Shown: in pieces, positions 7,994 through 16,043 of the stretch
Layout: each line of letters begins with the position of its first letter
Numbering within the stretch: position 1 is the stretch's first letter
Assembly (NCBI GenBank): GCA_045596745.1
Contig: JAZODA010000055.1
Coordinates: 1 to 64,000 of the forward strand
Source: RGIG3009 sp045596745
Lineage (GTDB): Bacteria > Bacillota > Clostridia > Oscillospirales > Acutalibacteraceae
Length of the DNA stretch: 64,000 nucleotides
Reading direction: 5' to 3'
The notes under the pieces: generated by a model
Told to the model about the DNA's origin: nothing
What the model saw: only the letters and a program-made list of their open reading frames with translations
Databases searched by the model: none
Translations under genes and position numbers: made by a program

Positions 7994-8138
7994 GGTCCGA
8001 GTGACAGGTGGTTGTACAGTGCGGTGGTTTGATCTCGTCTGTGAGTTTCGCCACAGCCCGTCAGGGCGGTGCAACGCGACGGCCTAAAAACAGTCCGTGA
8101 GGACTGTTTTCTTTACGGCCTTTCGACTCCTGTCACTC
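7993..8138. repeat. Structured foldback repeat 2, ends identical to acceptor/T-arm pieces of tRNA-Pro
   Basis: The left end belongs to a 21-base direct repeat (7988-8008 identical to 8183-8203, the tRNA-Pro 3' end with its T run). The right end (8122-8138) is an exact 17-base inverted copy of tRNA positions 8194-8210. Internal hairpins lie at 8054-8066 and 8081-8120 (GGCC-TAAAAA-CAGTCC / GGACTG-...-GGCC). Compared with repeat 1, the paired bases differ on both sides while pairing is kept, which points to a conserved structure. Confidence 0.6.
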
Positions 8139-8149
8139 TTTTGCAAAAT

Positions 8150-8188
8150 AAAAATCAGGGACGACCATATGGTCATCCCCGATTTTTT
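8150..8188 (-). terminator. Terminator of tRNA-Pro
   Basis: A long stem (about 17 pairs with one mismatch, loop ATAT at 8167-8170), with an A/T-rich tail on the minus strand directly after the tRNA. Confidence 0.75.
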
Positions 8189-8264
8189 GGTCCGAGTGAC
8201 AGGAGTCGAACCTGCGGCCTCTTGAACCCCATTCAAGCGCGCTACCAATCTGCGCTACACCCGG
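8188..8264 (-). tRNA. tRNA-Pro (anticodon GGG)
   Basis: A 77-base cloverleaf on the minus strand: acceptor CCGGGTG paired with CACTCGG, D arm GCGC/GCGC, anticodon stem CTTGA/TCAAG with loop ATGGGGT (anticodon GGG), T arm GCAGG-TTCGACT-CCTGT, and encoded CCA. Pieces of this gene recur in the two foldback repeats to its left. Confidence 0.95.
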
Positions 8265-8285
8265 ATTTTTTCAGTTGCGACAACT

Positions 8286-8313
8286 ATTATAACAAAATCC
8301 CGCGGAATGTCAA
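8286..8313 (-). promoter_or_regulatory. Promoter of tRNA-Pro
   Basis: Minus-strand TTGACA (8308-8313), 16-base spacer, TATAAT (8286-8291), both boxes perfect. Confidence 0.8.
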
Positions 8314-8352
8314 GTGAAAAATCAAAAAACAACGGCAGGATATTAAAAAAGA

Positions 8353-8381
8353 TTGCAACGGCGGGAAAAATCCGTTATTAT
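8353..8381 (+). promoter_or_regulatory. Promoter of the cyclase-family gene
   Basis: TTGCAA (8353-8358), 17-base spacer, TATTAT (8376-8381), 24 bases before the chosen ATG. Confidence 0.65.
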
Positions 8382-8404
8382 ATAGGTAAAGGGGCGTGGA
8401 AACA

Positions 8405-9013
8405 ATGGATATGATTGATATTACCCGTGATTTGCTGACGGCGCCGGTGTATCCCGGCGACCCCAAGCCGGTCACGCAGATGCTGTCGGATATGCGGGTG
8501 GGGGATACCCACAACACGACGATGCTCGCCGCTTGTCTGCATAACGGCACGCATATGGACGCGCCTCGCCACTTTTTTCCCGAGGGTGACACCATCGATA
8601 AGATTCCGCTGGATGTGTGCATCGGCGAGTGTGCGGTGGTGGAGTGCAACGGTCTGTTGCTCGGTGACGAGGCGGAAGCGTTGCTGCCGCGGCTGAAAAA
8701 GCGCACGCTGCTCAAAGGCGATGTACAGCTGACCCCCAGCGCGGCGTTTGTGCTGTCGGGCGCAGGCGTGGAGCTGCTCGGCGTCGAGGGCGTGTCGGTG
8801 GCGGCACCCGAATACACGGCGGAGGTACACCGTCAGCTGCTCGGTGCAGGAATGGTTCTGCTGGAGGGACTGGATCTCTCCAAAGCCGAAGAAAACGTGC
8901 CGTATCTGCTGATTGCGGCGCCGCTGCGTATCGGTGGGGCGGACGGCGCACCGGTGCGTGCCGTGCTGGTAGAGCCGCACCGCATTGATTGGGACGAGCG
9001 CACCTGGCGATAA
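8405..9013 (+). CDS. Cyclase-family protein (kynurenine-formamidase-like metal hydrolase)
   Basis: 202 residues from the ATG at 8405; the GTG at 8396 sits directly on the AAAGGGG ribosome site and is less likely. DITRDLLTAPVYPGD at the N terminus and LHNGTHMDAPRHF match the HxGTHxDxP metal-binding motif of the cyclase/KynB family, whose members hydrolyse amides or esters with bound metal ions. The substrate is unknown: no kynurenine or tryptophan genes are nearby, and asnA follows as a separate gene with its own ribosome site. Confidence 0.82.
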   Translation: MDMIDITRDLLTAPVYPGDPKPVTQMLSDMRVGDTHNTTMLAACLHNGTHMDAPRHFFPEGDTIDKIPLDVCIGECAVVECNGLLLGDEAEALLPRLKKRTLLKGDVQLTPSAAFVLSGAGVELLGVEGVSVAAPEYTAEVHRQLLGAGMVLLEGLDLSKAEENVPYLLIAAPLRIGGADGAPVRAVLVEPHRIDWDERTWR

Positions 9014-9087
9014 AAGGCTCTTGCATTCTGTCGACAAGTGTGGTACATTTATATGGTTGTGAATTTATCCGAGAAGAGGTCAGAGTT

Positions 9088-10107
9088 ATGAGTACCGAGT
9101 ACCGCTTGGTCATTCCGGAGGGCTATCGCTCCGAAATGGACATTCTGGAAACCGAAAAAGCTATCAAGCTGTTGAAAGACGGCTTTGAGGAGCAGCTCGC
9201 CCAGCGCCTGTCGCTGACGCGTGTGTCGGCGCCTTTGTTTGTGCTGCCGCAATCCGGTTTGAATGATAATCTGAGCGGCGTGGAGCGCCCTGTCAGCTTT
9301 GACCTGCGCTACGACAACGGTCGTGTTGCCGAAGTGGTGCATTCGCTTGCTAAGTGGAAGCGGTATGCGCTCAAGCGATACAACGTGCCGGTGGGACAGG
9401 GTCTGTATACCGATATGAACGCCATCCGCCGCGACGAAGTGACGGACAACATCCACTCGCTGTACGTGGATCAGTGGGACTGGGAAATCGTCATTCGCCA
9501 CGAAGAGCGCACGATGGAAACGCTGAAGACCGTGGTGAACAACATCTATGCCGCGTTCCTCAGTATGGAAAAGACCGTGTGCGAGCGGTATCCGTATCTG
9601 GAGCGCAAGCTGCCCGAAAAAATCACGTTCCTGACGACGCAGGAACTGGAAGACCGCTACCCCGACCTGACCGGTTCGGAGCGCGAGTCGATGGCGGCGC
9701 GCGAATACGGCGCGGTGTTCCTGATGCAAATCGGCGGCGCACTGCGCTCGGGCAAGCCGCACGACGGTCGCGCTCCCGACTACGACGATTGGAAGCTCAA
9801 CGGCGACATTCTGTTCTACTATCCCGTATTGGATCGCGCACTTGAAATGTCTTCGATGGGTATTCGCGTGGACGAAGAGTCCCTGCGTTATCAGCTGGAA
9901 ACGGCCGGTTGCACCGATCGCGCCGAGCTGCCGTTCCAGAAAGCACTGCTCGCGGGCGAACTGCCGTATACCATCGGTGGCGGCATCGGTCAGTCGCGCC
10001 TGTGCATGTTCTTCCTTAATAAAGCACACATCGGTGAAGTGCAGGCTTCGCTCTGGCCGGATGAGATGGTTGAGCGCTGCGCAGAGGCCGGTATCGACCT
10101 GCTGTAA
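9088..10107 (+). CDS. asnA: Aspartate--ammonia ligase (asparagine synthetase A)
   Basis: 339 residues from the ATG at 9088, with AGAAGAGGT seven bases upstream. It makes asparagine from aspartate, ammonia and ATP and resembles class II aminoacyl-tRNA synthetases. Recognisable blocks are VERPVSFDLRYDN, KWKRYALKRY, DMNAIRRDE, VDQWDWE and the C-terminal GGGIGQSRLCMFFL. Length is normal for the family. A promoter and tRNA-Ser follow immediately, so it ends its unit. Confidence 0.95.
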   Translation: MSTEYRLVIPEGYRSEMDILETEKAIKLLKDGFEEQLAQRLSLTRVSAPLFVLPQSGLNDNLSGVERPVSFDLRYDNGRVAEVVHSLAKWKRYALKRYNVPVGQGLYTDMNAIRRDEVTDNIHSLYVDQWDWEIVIRHEERTMETLKTVVNNIYAAFLSMEKTVCERYPYLERKLPEKITFLTTQELEDRYPDLTGSERESMAAREYGAVFLMQIGGALRSGKPHDGRAPDYDDWKLNGDILFYYPVLDRALEMSSMGIRVDEESLRYQLETAGCTDRAELPFQKALLAGELPYTIGGGIGQSRLCMFFLNKAHIGEVQASLWPDEMVERCAEAGIDLL

Positions 10108-10136
10108 AAAAAGTTGGACAAATTTAAAATTTAGTC

Positions 10137-10165
10137 TTGATTTTTTCTGCAGTATTCATTATAAT
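10137..10165 (+). promoter_or_regulatory. Promoter of tRNA-Ser (and perhaps rpmE)
   Basis: TTGATT (10137-10142), 17-base spacer, perfect TATAAT (10160-10165), 24 bases before the mature tRNA 5' end. No terminator separates the tRNA from rpmE. Confidence 0.75.
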
Positions 10166-10189
10166 AGTTTAGCACTGTGTGTGCGACTC

Positions 10190-10280
10190 GGAGAGTTGGC
10201 TGAGTGGTCGAAGGCGCACGATTGGAAGTCGTGTGTACGTTAATAGCGAACCTAGGGTTCAAATCCCTAACTCTCCGCCA
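10190..10280 (+). tRNA. tRNA-Ser (anticodon GGA)
   Basis: A 91-base class II tRNA with a long variable arm: acceptor GGAGAGT/ACTCTCC, anticodon stem CACGA/TCGTG with loop TTGGAAG (anticodon GGA), T arm AGGG-TTCAAAT-CCCT, discriminator G and encoded CCA. Confidence 0.95.
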
Positions 10281-10337
10281 TTGATTACAGCGAAGGATTC
10301 CTTCGAGGGAATACAGCTTCTGAAAGAGGTGACAGGA

Positions 10338-10547
10338 ATGAAACAGGGTATCCATCCCAACTATGCCAAGACGACGATCACTTGCGCTTGCGGTGAAGTC
10401 ATCGAGACTTCTTCCACCAAGGAGAACATCCGCGTGGAAATCTGCTCCAAGTGCCATCCGTTCTTCACCGGCAGACAGAAGCTGGTTGATACCGGCGGCC
10501 GTGTGGATCGCTTCAACAAGCGCTTTGGTATCAAAGAGAGCAAGTAA
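10338..10547 (+). CDS. rpmE: 50S ribosomal protein L31 (zinc-binding form)
   Basis: 69 residues from the ATG at 10338 (AGAGGTGACAGG upstream); a longer reading frame into the tRNA is not real. MKQGIHPNY, then CACGEVIETSS and CSKCHPFFTG, are typical of L31. The cysteine pairs make it the zinc-carrying type, which zinc-starved bacteria often replace with a cysteine-free copy. It binds the large subunit near the inter-subunit bridge. It is probably co-transcribed with tRNA-Ser. Confidence 0.95.
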   Translation: MKQGIHPNYAKTTITCACGEVIETSSTKENIRVEICSKCHPFFTGRQKLVDTGGRVDRFNKRFGIKESK

Positions 10548-10552
10548 GACAG

Positions 10553-10585
10553 AAAAGGGCAGTGCAGACAATGCGCTGCCTTTTG
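10553..10585 (+). terminator. Terminator after rpmE
   Basis: Stem GCAGTGCA/TGCGCTGC extended by A and T runs on either side. Confidence 0.6.
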
Positions 10586-10609
10586 TCGTTTGTAGGGGAG
10601 GGCAGTGCC

Positions 10610-11242
10610 ATGGATGATCGTGCGTATCTTACCATCCGCGATGCAGCGGAAGCGGAATATGTGGATCGGCGTTCGCGCTTTATTGCCGCCATTCGTCCTG
10701 TGACGGATGAGCAGGAGGCGCTGGCGTTTATTGCCGCGCGCAAAAAGCAGTTCTGGGATGCGCGTCACAACGTTCACGCCTACGTACTGCGCTCGGGCAT
10801 TGCCCGCTTTTCGGATGACGGCGAGCCGCAAGGCACGGCTGGTCTGCCGATGCTGGAGACCATTCAAAAACGCGGTATCACCGACTGCGTGGTGGTGGTA
10901 ACGCGGTACTTCGGCGGCATCCTGCTCGGTACGGGCGGCCTGGTGCGTGCCTACTCGCAAAGCACCTCAATGGCGATTGATGCCGCAGTGGTGGGCGAGT
11001 GCCGTCCGTGTGACATCGGGGAGATTGCCTGCGATTATGCACAATACGGTCGCATTGCACCGCTGGTTTCGGAATTTGGCGGTCGGGTGACCGATACGGC
11101 GTTTACCGAGGGGGTTACCTTGTCGGTACTGTTGCCGTCAGAAAACACAGCGGCGTTTTCCGCGCGTCTTACCGATGTGTCCGCCGGAACCTTGGCTTTT
11201 CAGAAAAACGATGAAATTTTTGAGTTTTTTGAAAAAAGCTAA
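10610..11242 (+). CDS. yigZ: YigZ/IMPACT-family protein
   Basis: 210 residues from the ATG at 10610, with GGGGAGGGCAG upstream. It has an N-terminal UPF0029/IMPACT domain with SDDGEPQGTAGLPML and VTRYFGGILLGTGGLVRAY, the family signature, plus a C-terminal ferredoxin-like DUF1949 region ending QKNDEIFEFFEKS. The eukaryotic relative IMPACT modulates translation control; the bacterial role is not established. It stands alone between rpmE and the dGTPase-like gene. Confidence 0.88.
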   Translation: MDDRAYLTIRDAAEAEYVDRRSRFIAAIRPVTDEQEALAFIAARKKQFWDARHNVHAYVLRSGIARFSDDGEPQGTAGLPMLETIQKRGITDCVVVVTRYFGGILLGTGGLVRAYSQSTSMAIDAAVVGECRPCDIGEIACDYAQYGRIAPLVSEFGGRVTDTAFTEGVTLSVLLPSENTAAFSARLTDVSAGTLAFQKNDEIFEFFEKS

Positions 11243-11301
11243 CGGTTTTGCAGGAAAAAACAAAAAGGCAGGAGTATAATGTATTGAAAGGCGGTGGAAG
11301 T

Positions 11302-12300
11302 ATGGTACCACGTTTACGCACCGAAGAGATTGAACGCCAGATGTTATCGCCGCGCGCGGCGCTGGCTTGCGAGAGCCGCGGACGTGACCGCGAGGAGACG
11401 CCCTGCGATTTCCGCACGGCATTTCAGCGCGACCGTGACCGTGTGTTGCACAGTAAGGCGTTTCGCCGTCTGCGTCACAAGACGCAGGTTTTTCTCTCGC
11501 CGATGGGCGACCATTACCGTACTCGCCTGACCCATACATTGGAGGTTTCGCAGATTGCGCGTACCATTGCGCGCTCGCTGTGCCTGAACGAAGATTTGAC
11601 CGAGGCCATTGCGCTGGCGCACGATTTGGGACACACGCCGTTCGGACATGCCGGTGAGCGTGCGCTGGATCGGTATATGCCGGGTGGTTTCCGCCATTAC
11701 GAGCAGAGTGTTCGCGTGGTGGAACTGCTGGAAAAAGAGGGTAGCGGTCTGAACCTTACCTGGGAAGTGCGCGACGGCATTTTGAACCACACCACCGGCG
11801 CTCAGGCGGCAACGCTGGAGGGTCGCATCGTGCGTGTGGCGGACAAGGTCGCGTACATCAATCACGATATTGACGATGCCATCCGTGCCGATGTGTTTGC
11901 GGAGTCGGATATCCCCACCGAAATTACGTCGGTGCTGGGCTCGAGCCGCAACGAGCGCTTTGGCGTGATGATTGGCTCGATTGTGGAAAACAGCGATGAC
12001 GACATCGCGATGTCGCCCGAAGTGCAGGCCGCCTTTGACCGACTGCACGCCTTTATGTTCGAGCGGTTGTATTACAATCCTATTGCCAAGAACGAGGAGA
12101 AAAAGGTTGACGCGTTTATCGGGAGAATGTTCTGCTATTTCGTGGAGTTCCCCGACCGTCTCCCGACGGAATTCCGCCCGATTCTTGAGCGCGAGGGCGC
12201 GGAACGCGCCGCCTGCGATTATATCGCGGGTATGACCGACACGTTTGCGGTCAAAATGTATGATGATTTGTTTATTCCCAAGGGTTGGCCGATTGGCTGA
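11302..12300 (+). CDS. Deoxyguanosinetriphosphate triphosphohydrolase-like protein (HD domain)
   Basis: 332 residues from the ATG at 11302, preceded by AAAGGCGGTGG. FRTAFQRDRDRVLHSKAFRRL is the typical dGTPase N terminus, and the metal-binding HD pair is in AHDLGHTPFGHAGE, with RLTHTLEV supplying the first histidine. Such enzymes remove triphosphate from dNTPs or act on related nucleotides. In Clostridia this gene commonly precedes dnaG, as here (30-base gap), suggesting a link to replication nucleotide balance. The exact substrate is not predictable. Confidence 0.88.
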   Translation: MVPRLRTEEIERQMLSPRAALACESRGRDREETPCDFRTAFQRDRDRVLHSKAFRRLRHKTQVFLSPMGDHYRTRLTHTLEVSQIARTIARSLCLNEDLTEAIALAHDLGHTPFGHAGERALDRYMPGGFRHYEQSVRVVELLEKEGSGLNLTWEVRDGILNHTTGAQAATLEGRIVRVADKVAYINHDIDDAIRADVFAESDIPTEITSVLGSSRNERFGVMIGSIVENSDDDIAMSPEVQAAFDRLHAFMFERLYYNPIAKNEEKKVDAFIGRMFCYFVEFPDRLPTEFRPILEREGAERAACDYIAGMTDTFAVKMYDDLFIPKGWPIG

Positions 12301-12330
12301 TTGCGGATGATATGAAAAGGGGGTGGCACG

Positions 12331-14094
12331 ATGCTTCCGGATAGTTTTTTACAGGAACTGATCGCGAAAAATGATATCGAGAGCGTGGTGTCGTCCTACG
12401 TTTCGCTCAAGCGGCGCGGCCGCAACTTGGTGGGACTTTGTCCGTTCCACGGCGAAAAAACGGCGTCGTTTAACCTGTATCCCGAAACGGCATCCTTTTA
12501 CTGCTTCGGCTGCGGCGCCGGCGGCGATGTTATCACCTTTATCCGCCGCATTGAAAACTTAAGCTACATCGACGCTGTCAAACTGCTCGCCGACCGTGCG
12601 GGTATGGCGGTGCCGGACCAGGATAAAAACGATGCGAGCGCGCGACTACGTGTCCGCATTCTGGAAGCAAACCGCGAAGCGGCGCGCTTGTTCCACGCGT
12701 TTTTGTATTCCTCCGGCGGTCGTGAGGGCCTCGACTATTACCACAGCCGTGGTTACACCGATGCCACCATCCGCCATTTCGGCTTGGGTTATGCGCCGCA
12801 GAGCTTTGATTTTCTGCGGGACAACCTGCGTAAAAAAGGCTTCCACGATGAGGAACTGGTGCTGGCGTGGCTGTGTGCCCGCAGCAAAAACGGTAAGGGC
12901 ATCTACGATATTTTCCGCAACCGTGTGATGATTCCGATTATCGACGTGCGCGGCAGTGTCATTGCGTTTGGCGGTCGCGTGCTGGATGATTCCAAGCCGA
13001 AGTACTTAAACTCCGGTGAGACACAGGTTTTCAAGAAAACCAACAACCTGTTTGCTCTTAACTTCGCCAAGCAGGAAAAGCACGAGCGGCTGATTCTGTG
13101 CGAGGGATATATGGATGTTATCGCCCTGCATCAGGCCGGATTCACCAACGCGGTGGCGGCGCTCGGCACATCCTTTACCGCCGACCACGCCCGCTTGCTT
13201 GCCCGCTATACCGACGAAGTGGTGCTGATTTTCGATGCGGATGCCGCCGGCAAAAAGGGCGCACAGCGCGCGATTGGCTTGCTGCGTGAAACCGGACTTC
13301 GCATCCGTCTGGTCACCATCCCCGATGGAAAAGACCCTGACGAGTTTATCAAGAAAAACGGTCCCGAGCGCTTTAAGTTGCTGGTGGAACGTGCCGCCAA
13401 CGATGTGGAATATCGGCTGATGGAGCTGGGAACGCGCCATTTGCTGAGCACATCGGAGGGTAAAGTGACCTACCTGCGTGAAGCAACGCAAATGCTCGCC
13501 GAACTCAGCGATCCGCTGGAGCGGGATGTGTACCTCGGCAAGCTGGCACAGGAGCTTTCGGTGTCCAAGGATGCGCTGAAAACGCAGATGGAATATCAGC
13601 TGAAACGGCGCAAAAAGCAGCAGATGGACAAGCAGATGTCGCAGGTGCTGCGCCGCTCGGAGGAGACAACCAAGAAAGCGAATCCCGATGCTGCCCGTCA
13701 CGTGCGAGCGGCCAGCGCGGAGGAAGCGCTCCTGGGACTGCTTCTCTTGCATCCCGATTACCTGACGGCGGTGTCACAGCAGTTGACGGCGGATGAAATG
13801 GTAACACCGTTCAACCGCGGTGTGTACGAAAAATTGCTTTCCCGCTATCGGCAGGGACTGCTTGTGGATCTTTCGGTGCTGTCCGAGGATTACGAGCCGG
13901 AAGAAATGGCGTATATTACCGGTATGATGCGCGAAGTCAGGGAACAGGGGACGACTCTGACGGCAGAGGATGCGGCGTATTATGTCGGCATTATAAAAAA
14001 AGAACATCAGCTTCAGGTGCTGAAAGAACCCACGGATCTGACCCCGGAGCAGATACAGGAAAAACTGCAGCTTATGCGAAAAATGAAGTCCTAA
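12331..14094 (+). CDS. dnaG: DNA primase
   Basis: 587 residues. It makes RNA primers for the replisome. The N-terminal CHC2 zinc domain reads CPFHGEKTASF and YCFGCGAGGD. The core holds IIDVRGSVIAFGGRVLDD and the TOPRIM segment LILCEGYMDVIALHQAGF with later IFDADAAGKKG. The C-terminal 150 residues are the helicase-binding region. Length is normal. A strong AAAAGGGGGTGG precedes the ATG. It is followed 14 bases later by rpoD, the conserved macromolecular-synthesis arrangement. Confidence 0.97.
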   Translation: MLPDSFLQELIAKNDIESVVSSYVSLKRRGRNLVGLCPFHGEKTASFNLYPETASFYCFGCGAGGDVITFIRRIENLSYIDAVKLLADRAGMAVPDQDKNDASARLRVRILEANREAARLFHAFLYSSGGREGLDYYHSRGYTDATIRHFGLGYAPQSFDFLRDNLRKKGFHDEELVLAWLCARSKNGKGIYDIFRNRVMIPIIDVRGSVIAFGGRVLDDSKPKYLNSGETQVFKKTNNLFALNFAKQEKHERLILCEGYMDVIALHQAGFTNAVAALGTSFTADHARLLARYTDEVVLIFDADAAGKKGAQRAIGLLRETGLRIRLVTIPDGKDPDEFIKKNGPERFKLLVERAANDVEYRLMELGTRHLLSTSEGKVTYLREATQMLAELSDPLERDVYLGKLAQELSVSKDALKTQMEYQLKRRKKQQMDKQMSQVLRRSEETTKKANPDAARHVRAASAEEALLGLLLLHPDYLTAVSQQLTADEMVTPFNRGVYEKLLSRYRQGLLVDLSVLSEDYEPEEMAYITGMMREVREQGTTLTAEDAAYYVGIIKKEHQLQVLKEPTDLTPEQIQEKLQLMRKMKS

Positions 14095-14108
14095 CGGAGG
14101 AATGAAAA

Positions 14109-15278
14109 ATGTCAGAAAAGAACATCGATATTCTCAAGGAAGTTACCTACGAGCCGATTCTGGATAAAGACGAAACGCTGGACCTCAATATCGGCAAAAA
14201 GGATAAGAAAACGGTTTACAACGAGCTCATCGAAGCGGGACGCGCCAAGGGCAAGCTGACCACGCAGGAACTGATGGATGCGATGGAAACGCTGGACTTC
14301 GATCCCGAGCAGATGGACAAGCTGTACGACGTGCTGGAAAGCTACAACGTCGAAATCGTGGACGATTTCACCGAAACCGCGTTCAACGATATGGATATGG
14401 TGCTGGAATCCTCCGATAACGACAGCGACGATCCCTCCGCTGAGGGCGTGGTGACGGATGACCCGGTTAAGGTGTATCTGAAAGAAATCGGTCGTGTGCC
14501 GCTGCTCACTCCTGAAGAGGAAATTGACCTGTCCATCAAGATTGCCGAGGGTAATCCCTATGCGAAGAAGCGTCTTTCCGAAGCGAACCTCCGTCTGGTC
14601 GTCAGCATCGCCAAGCGTTATGTCGGTCGCGGTATGCAGTTCCTGGATCTGATTCAGGAGGGCAACCTCGGTCTGATTAAGGCGGTGGAGAAGTTCGACC
14701 ATACCAAGGGCTTTAAGTTCTCCACCTACGCTACGTGGTGGATTCGTCAGGCGATTACCCGTGCCATTGCCGACCAGGCGCGTACCATCCGTATTCCGGT
14801 GCATATGGTGGAAACCATCAACAAGGTCAAGAAGGTCTCCAGCCAGCTGCTGCACAAGAACGGTCACGAGCCGACGGCGGAAGAAATCGCTGTGGAACTG
14901 GAAATGCCCGCCGACCGCGTGCGCGAGATTATGCGCGTGGCGCAGGAGCCGGTGTCGCTGGAAACCCCCATCGGCGAGGAGGAAGACAGCCACCTGGGCG
15001 ACTTTATTCCCGACGACGAGGCGCTGGCACCTGCCGATGCGGCTTCGCATATGTTGCTCAAGGAGCAGCTGCGCGACGTGCTGGCAACGCTGACTCCCCG
15101 TGAGGAGAAGGTGCTGTCGCTGCGCTTCGGTCTGGAGGACGGCCGTCCGCGTACGTTGGAAGAAGTGGGTAAGGAGTTCGACGTTACCCGTGAGCGTATT
15201 CGTCAGATTGAGGCGAAGGCTCTGCGCAAGCTGCGTCATCCCAGCCGCAGCAAGAAGCTCAAGGACTTCCTCGACTAA
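14109..15278 (+). CDS. rpoD: RNA polymerase primary sigma factor (sigma-70/SigA)
   Basis: 389 residues, with CGGAGGAATGAAAA before the ATG. The N-terminal region 1.1-like part is short and acidic; DDPVKVYLKEIGRVPLLT is region 1.2; RLVVSIAKRYVGRGMQFLDLIQEGN and KFSTYATWWIRQAI are region 2, including the -10 reader and melting residues; region 3 covers the middle; VTRERIRQIEAKALRKLRHP is the region 4.2 helix-turn-helix for the -35 box. The many TTGACA/TATAAT promoters in this window suit it. Ends in a strong terminator. Confidence 0.97.
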   Translation: MSEKNIDILKEVTYEPILDKDETLDLNIGKKDKKTVYNELIEAGRAKGKLTTQELMDAMETLDFDPEQMDKLYDVLESYNVEIVDDFTETAFNDMDMVLESSDNDSDDPSAEGVVTDDPVKVYLKEIGRVPLLTPEEEIDLSIKIAEGNPYAKKRLSEANLRLVVSIAKRYVGRGMQFLDLIQEGNLGLIKAVEKFDHTKGFKFSTYATWWIRQAITRAIADQARTIRIPVHMVETINKVKKVSSQLLHKNGHEPTAEEIAVELEMPADRVREIMRVAQEPVSLETPIGEEEDSHLGDFIPDDEALAPADAASHMLLKEQLRDVLATLTPREEKVLSLRFGLEDGRPRTLEEVGKEFDVTRERIRQIEAKALRKLRHPSRSKKLKDFLD

Positions 15279-15287
15279 TACCGATAC

Positions 15288-15321
15288 AAACAGGCTTCCG
15301 TGTTTACGGAAGCCTGTTTTT
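15288..15321 (+). terminator. Terminator of dnaG-rpoD
   Basis: A 14-bp stem (15288-15301 with 15306-15319), loop GTTT, then a T run. Confidence 0.88.
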
Positions 15322-15360
15322 TGTGTGGGAGAGCGGCAGGGATTTATTTCAATAAAACTG

Positions 15361-15390
15361 TTGACAAACGCAGGGGAACGGTGATATAAT
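15361..15390 (+). promoter_or_regulatory. Promoter of tRNA-Leu
   Basis: TTGACA (15361-15366), 18-base spacer, TATAAT (15385-15390). Confidence 0.8.
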
Positions 15391-15406
15391 AACCACTGCT
15401 GTGTAT

Positions 15407-15490
15407 GCGAGAGTGCTGGAATAGGCAGACAGGCACGTTTGAGGTGCGTGTGTCGACGACGTGTGGGTTCAAGTCCCATCTCTCGCACCA
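15407..15490 (+). tRNA. tRNA-Leu (anticodon GAG)
   Basis: An 84-base class II tRNA: acceptor GCGAGAG/CTCTCGC, anticodon stem CACGT/GCGTG with loop TTGAGGT (anticodon GAG), a variable-arm hairpin, T arm TGGG-TTCAAGT-CCCA and encoded CCA. Confidence 0.93.
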
Positions 15491-15491
15491 T

Positions 15492-15530
15492 AAAAATTCC
15501 CGAATGTATCTTACATTCGGGAATTTTTCT
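15492..15530 (+). terminator. Terminator of tRNA-Leu
   Basis: A 17-bp stem (15492-15508 with 15512-15528) followed by T-rich sequence. Confidence 0.88.
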
Positions 15531-15541
15531 TTTTGTTCCGC

Positions 15542-15570
15542 TTGACAGGGGACGGGGATACCGATATAAT
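15542..15570 (+). promoter_or_regulatory. Consensus promoter of the MarR-ABC exporter operon
   Basis: TTGACA (15542-15547), exactly 17 bases, TATAAT (15565-15570): a perfect sigma-A promoter that would be strong unless repressed. Confidence 0.85.
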
Positions 15571-15587
15571 TAGTTAAGTAATTAATT
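15568..15587. promoter_or_regulatory. Candidate MarR operator overlapping the -10 box
   Basis: A 20-base AT-rich near-palindrome (16 of 20 positions symmetric) starts inside the -10 box and runs over the expected start of transcription. MarR proteins usually bind such sites and often repress their own operon. Placement is seen; function is inferred. Confidence 0.5.
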
Positions 15588-15611
15588 GTTGTACAGAATG
15601 GCGGTGTTATT

Positions 15612-16043
15612 GTGGAACACACGCAAAGACGATTGATGATGGCGGTTGCGCGTACACACAAAGAGTGGGTGCGGCATATGAAGCGCTGTGCGATGGAGGT
15701 GGGGATTCCCGACTCGTATCGTACGGTGATTATGTATCTGTCGCGGCATCCCGGTGCGAACCAGAAAGAGTTGGCGGAGTTTTCGGATAAGACGACGGCG
15801 GCAATCAACCAGACGGTCAAGGAAATGATTGCTACCGGCTATCTGCACAAAGAAACCGACGACCGTGACGGGCGGTATACCAAGCTGTTTCTTACCGAAA
15901 AGGGAAGCGAAAAGGCGGCACGACTGCGCGAGAGGCTTAGCGAGTCGGATGACCGCATTACGGCAGTTATCGGTGCGGATAAAGAAAAGGAACTGATGGA
16001 ACTGCTGAACTCTTTGTTTGACGTGATACGGAGGGATCTGTAA
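15612..16043 (+). CDS. MarR-family transcriptional regulator
   Basis: 143 residues from a GTG at 15612. The winged helix is visible as NQKELAEFSDKTTAAINQTVKEMIA (recognition part) and the wing KETDDRDGRYTKLFLTEKG, a classic MarR pattern. A long C-terminal helix serves dimerisation. It probably represses its own promoter through the palindrome over the -10 box and is released by a ligand. The two exporter genes follow directly (next ATG right after its stop), so the ligand may be an exported compound. Confidence 0.9.
   Translation: MEHTQRRLMMAVARTHKEWVRHMKRCAMEVGIPDSYRTVIMYLSRHPGANQKELAEFSDKTTAAINQTVKEMIATGYLHKETDDRDGRYTKLFLTEKGSEKAARLRERLSESDDRITAVIGADKEKELMELLNSLFDVIRRDL

Noticed and set aside
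7988..8203. Direct repeats of the tRNA-Pro 3' end as att sites of an integrated element
   Set aside because: Only about 175 bases lie between them, and no integrase or cargo gene is present; inverted pieces of the same tRNA are not explained by site-specific integration.
7833..8317. Two short plus-strand frames of about 84 and 82 codons near tRNA-Pro
   Set aside because: They run through terminator hairpins, foldback repeats and the tRNA itself, without ribosome sites.
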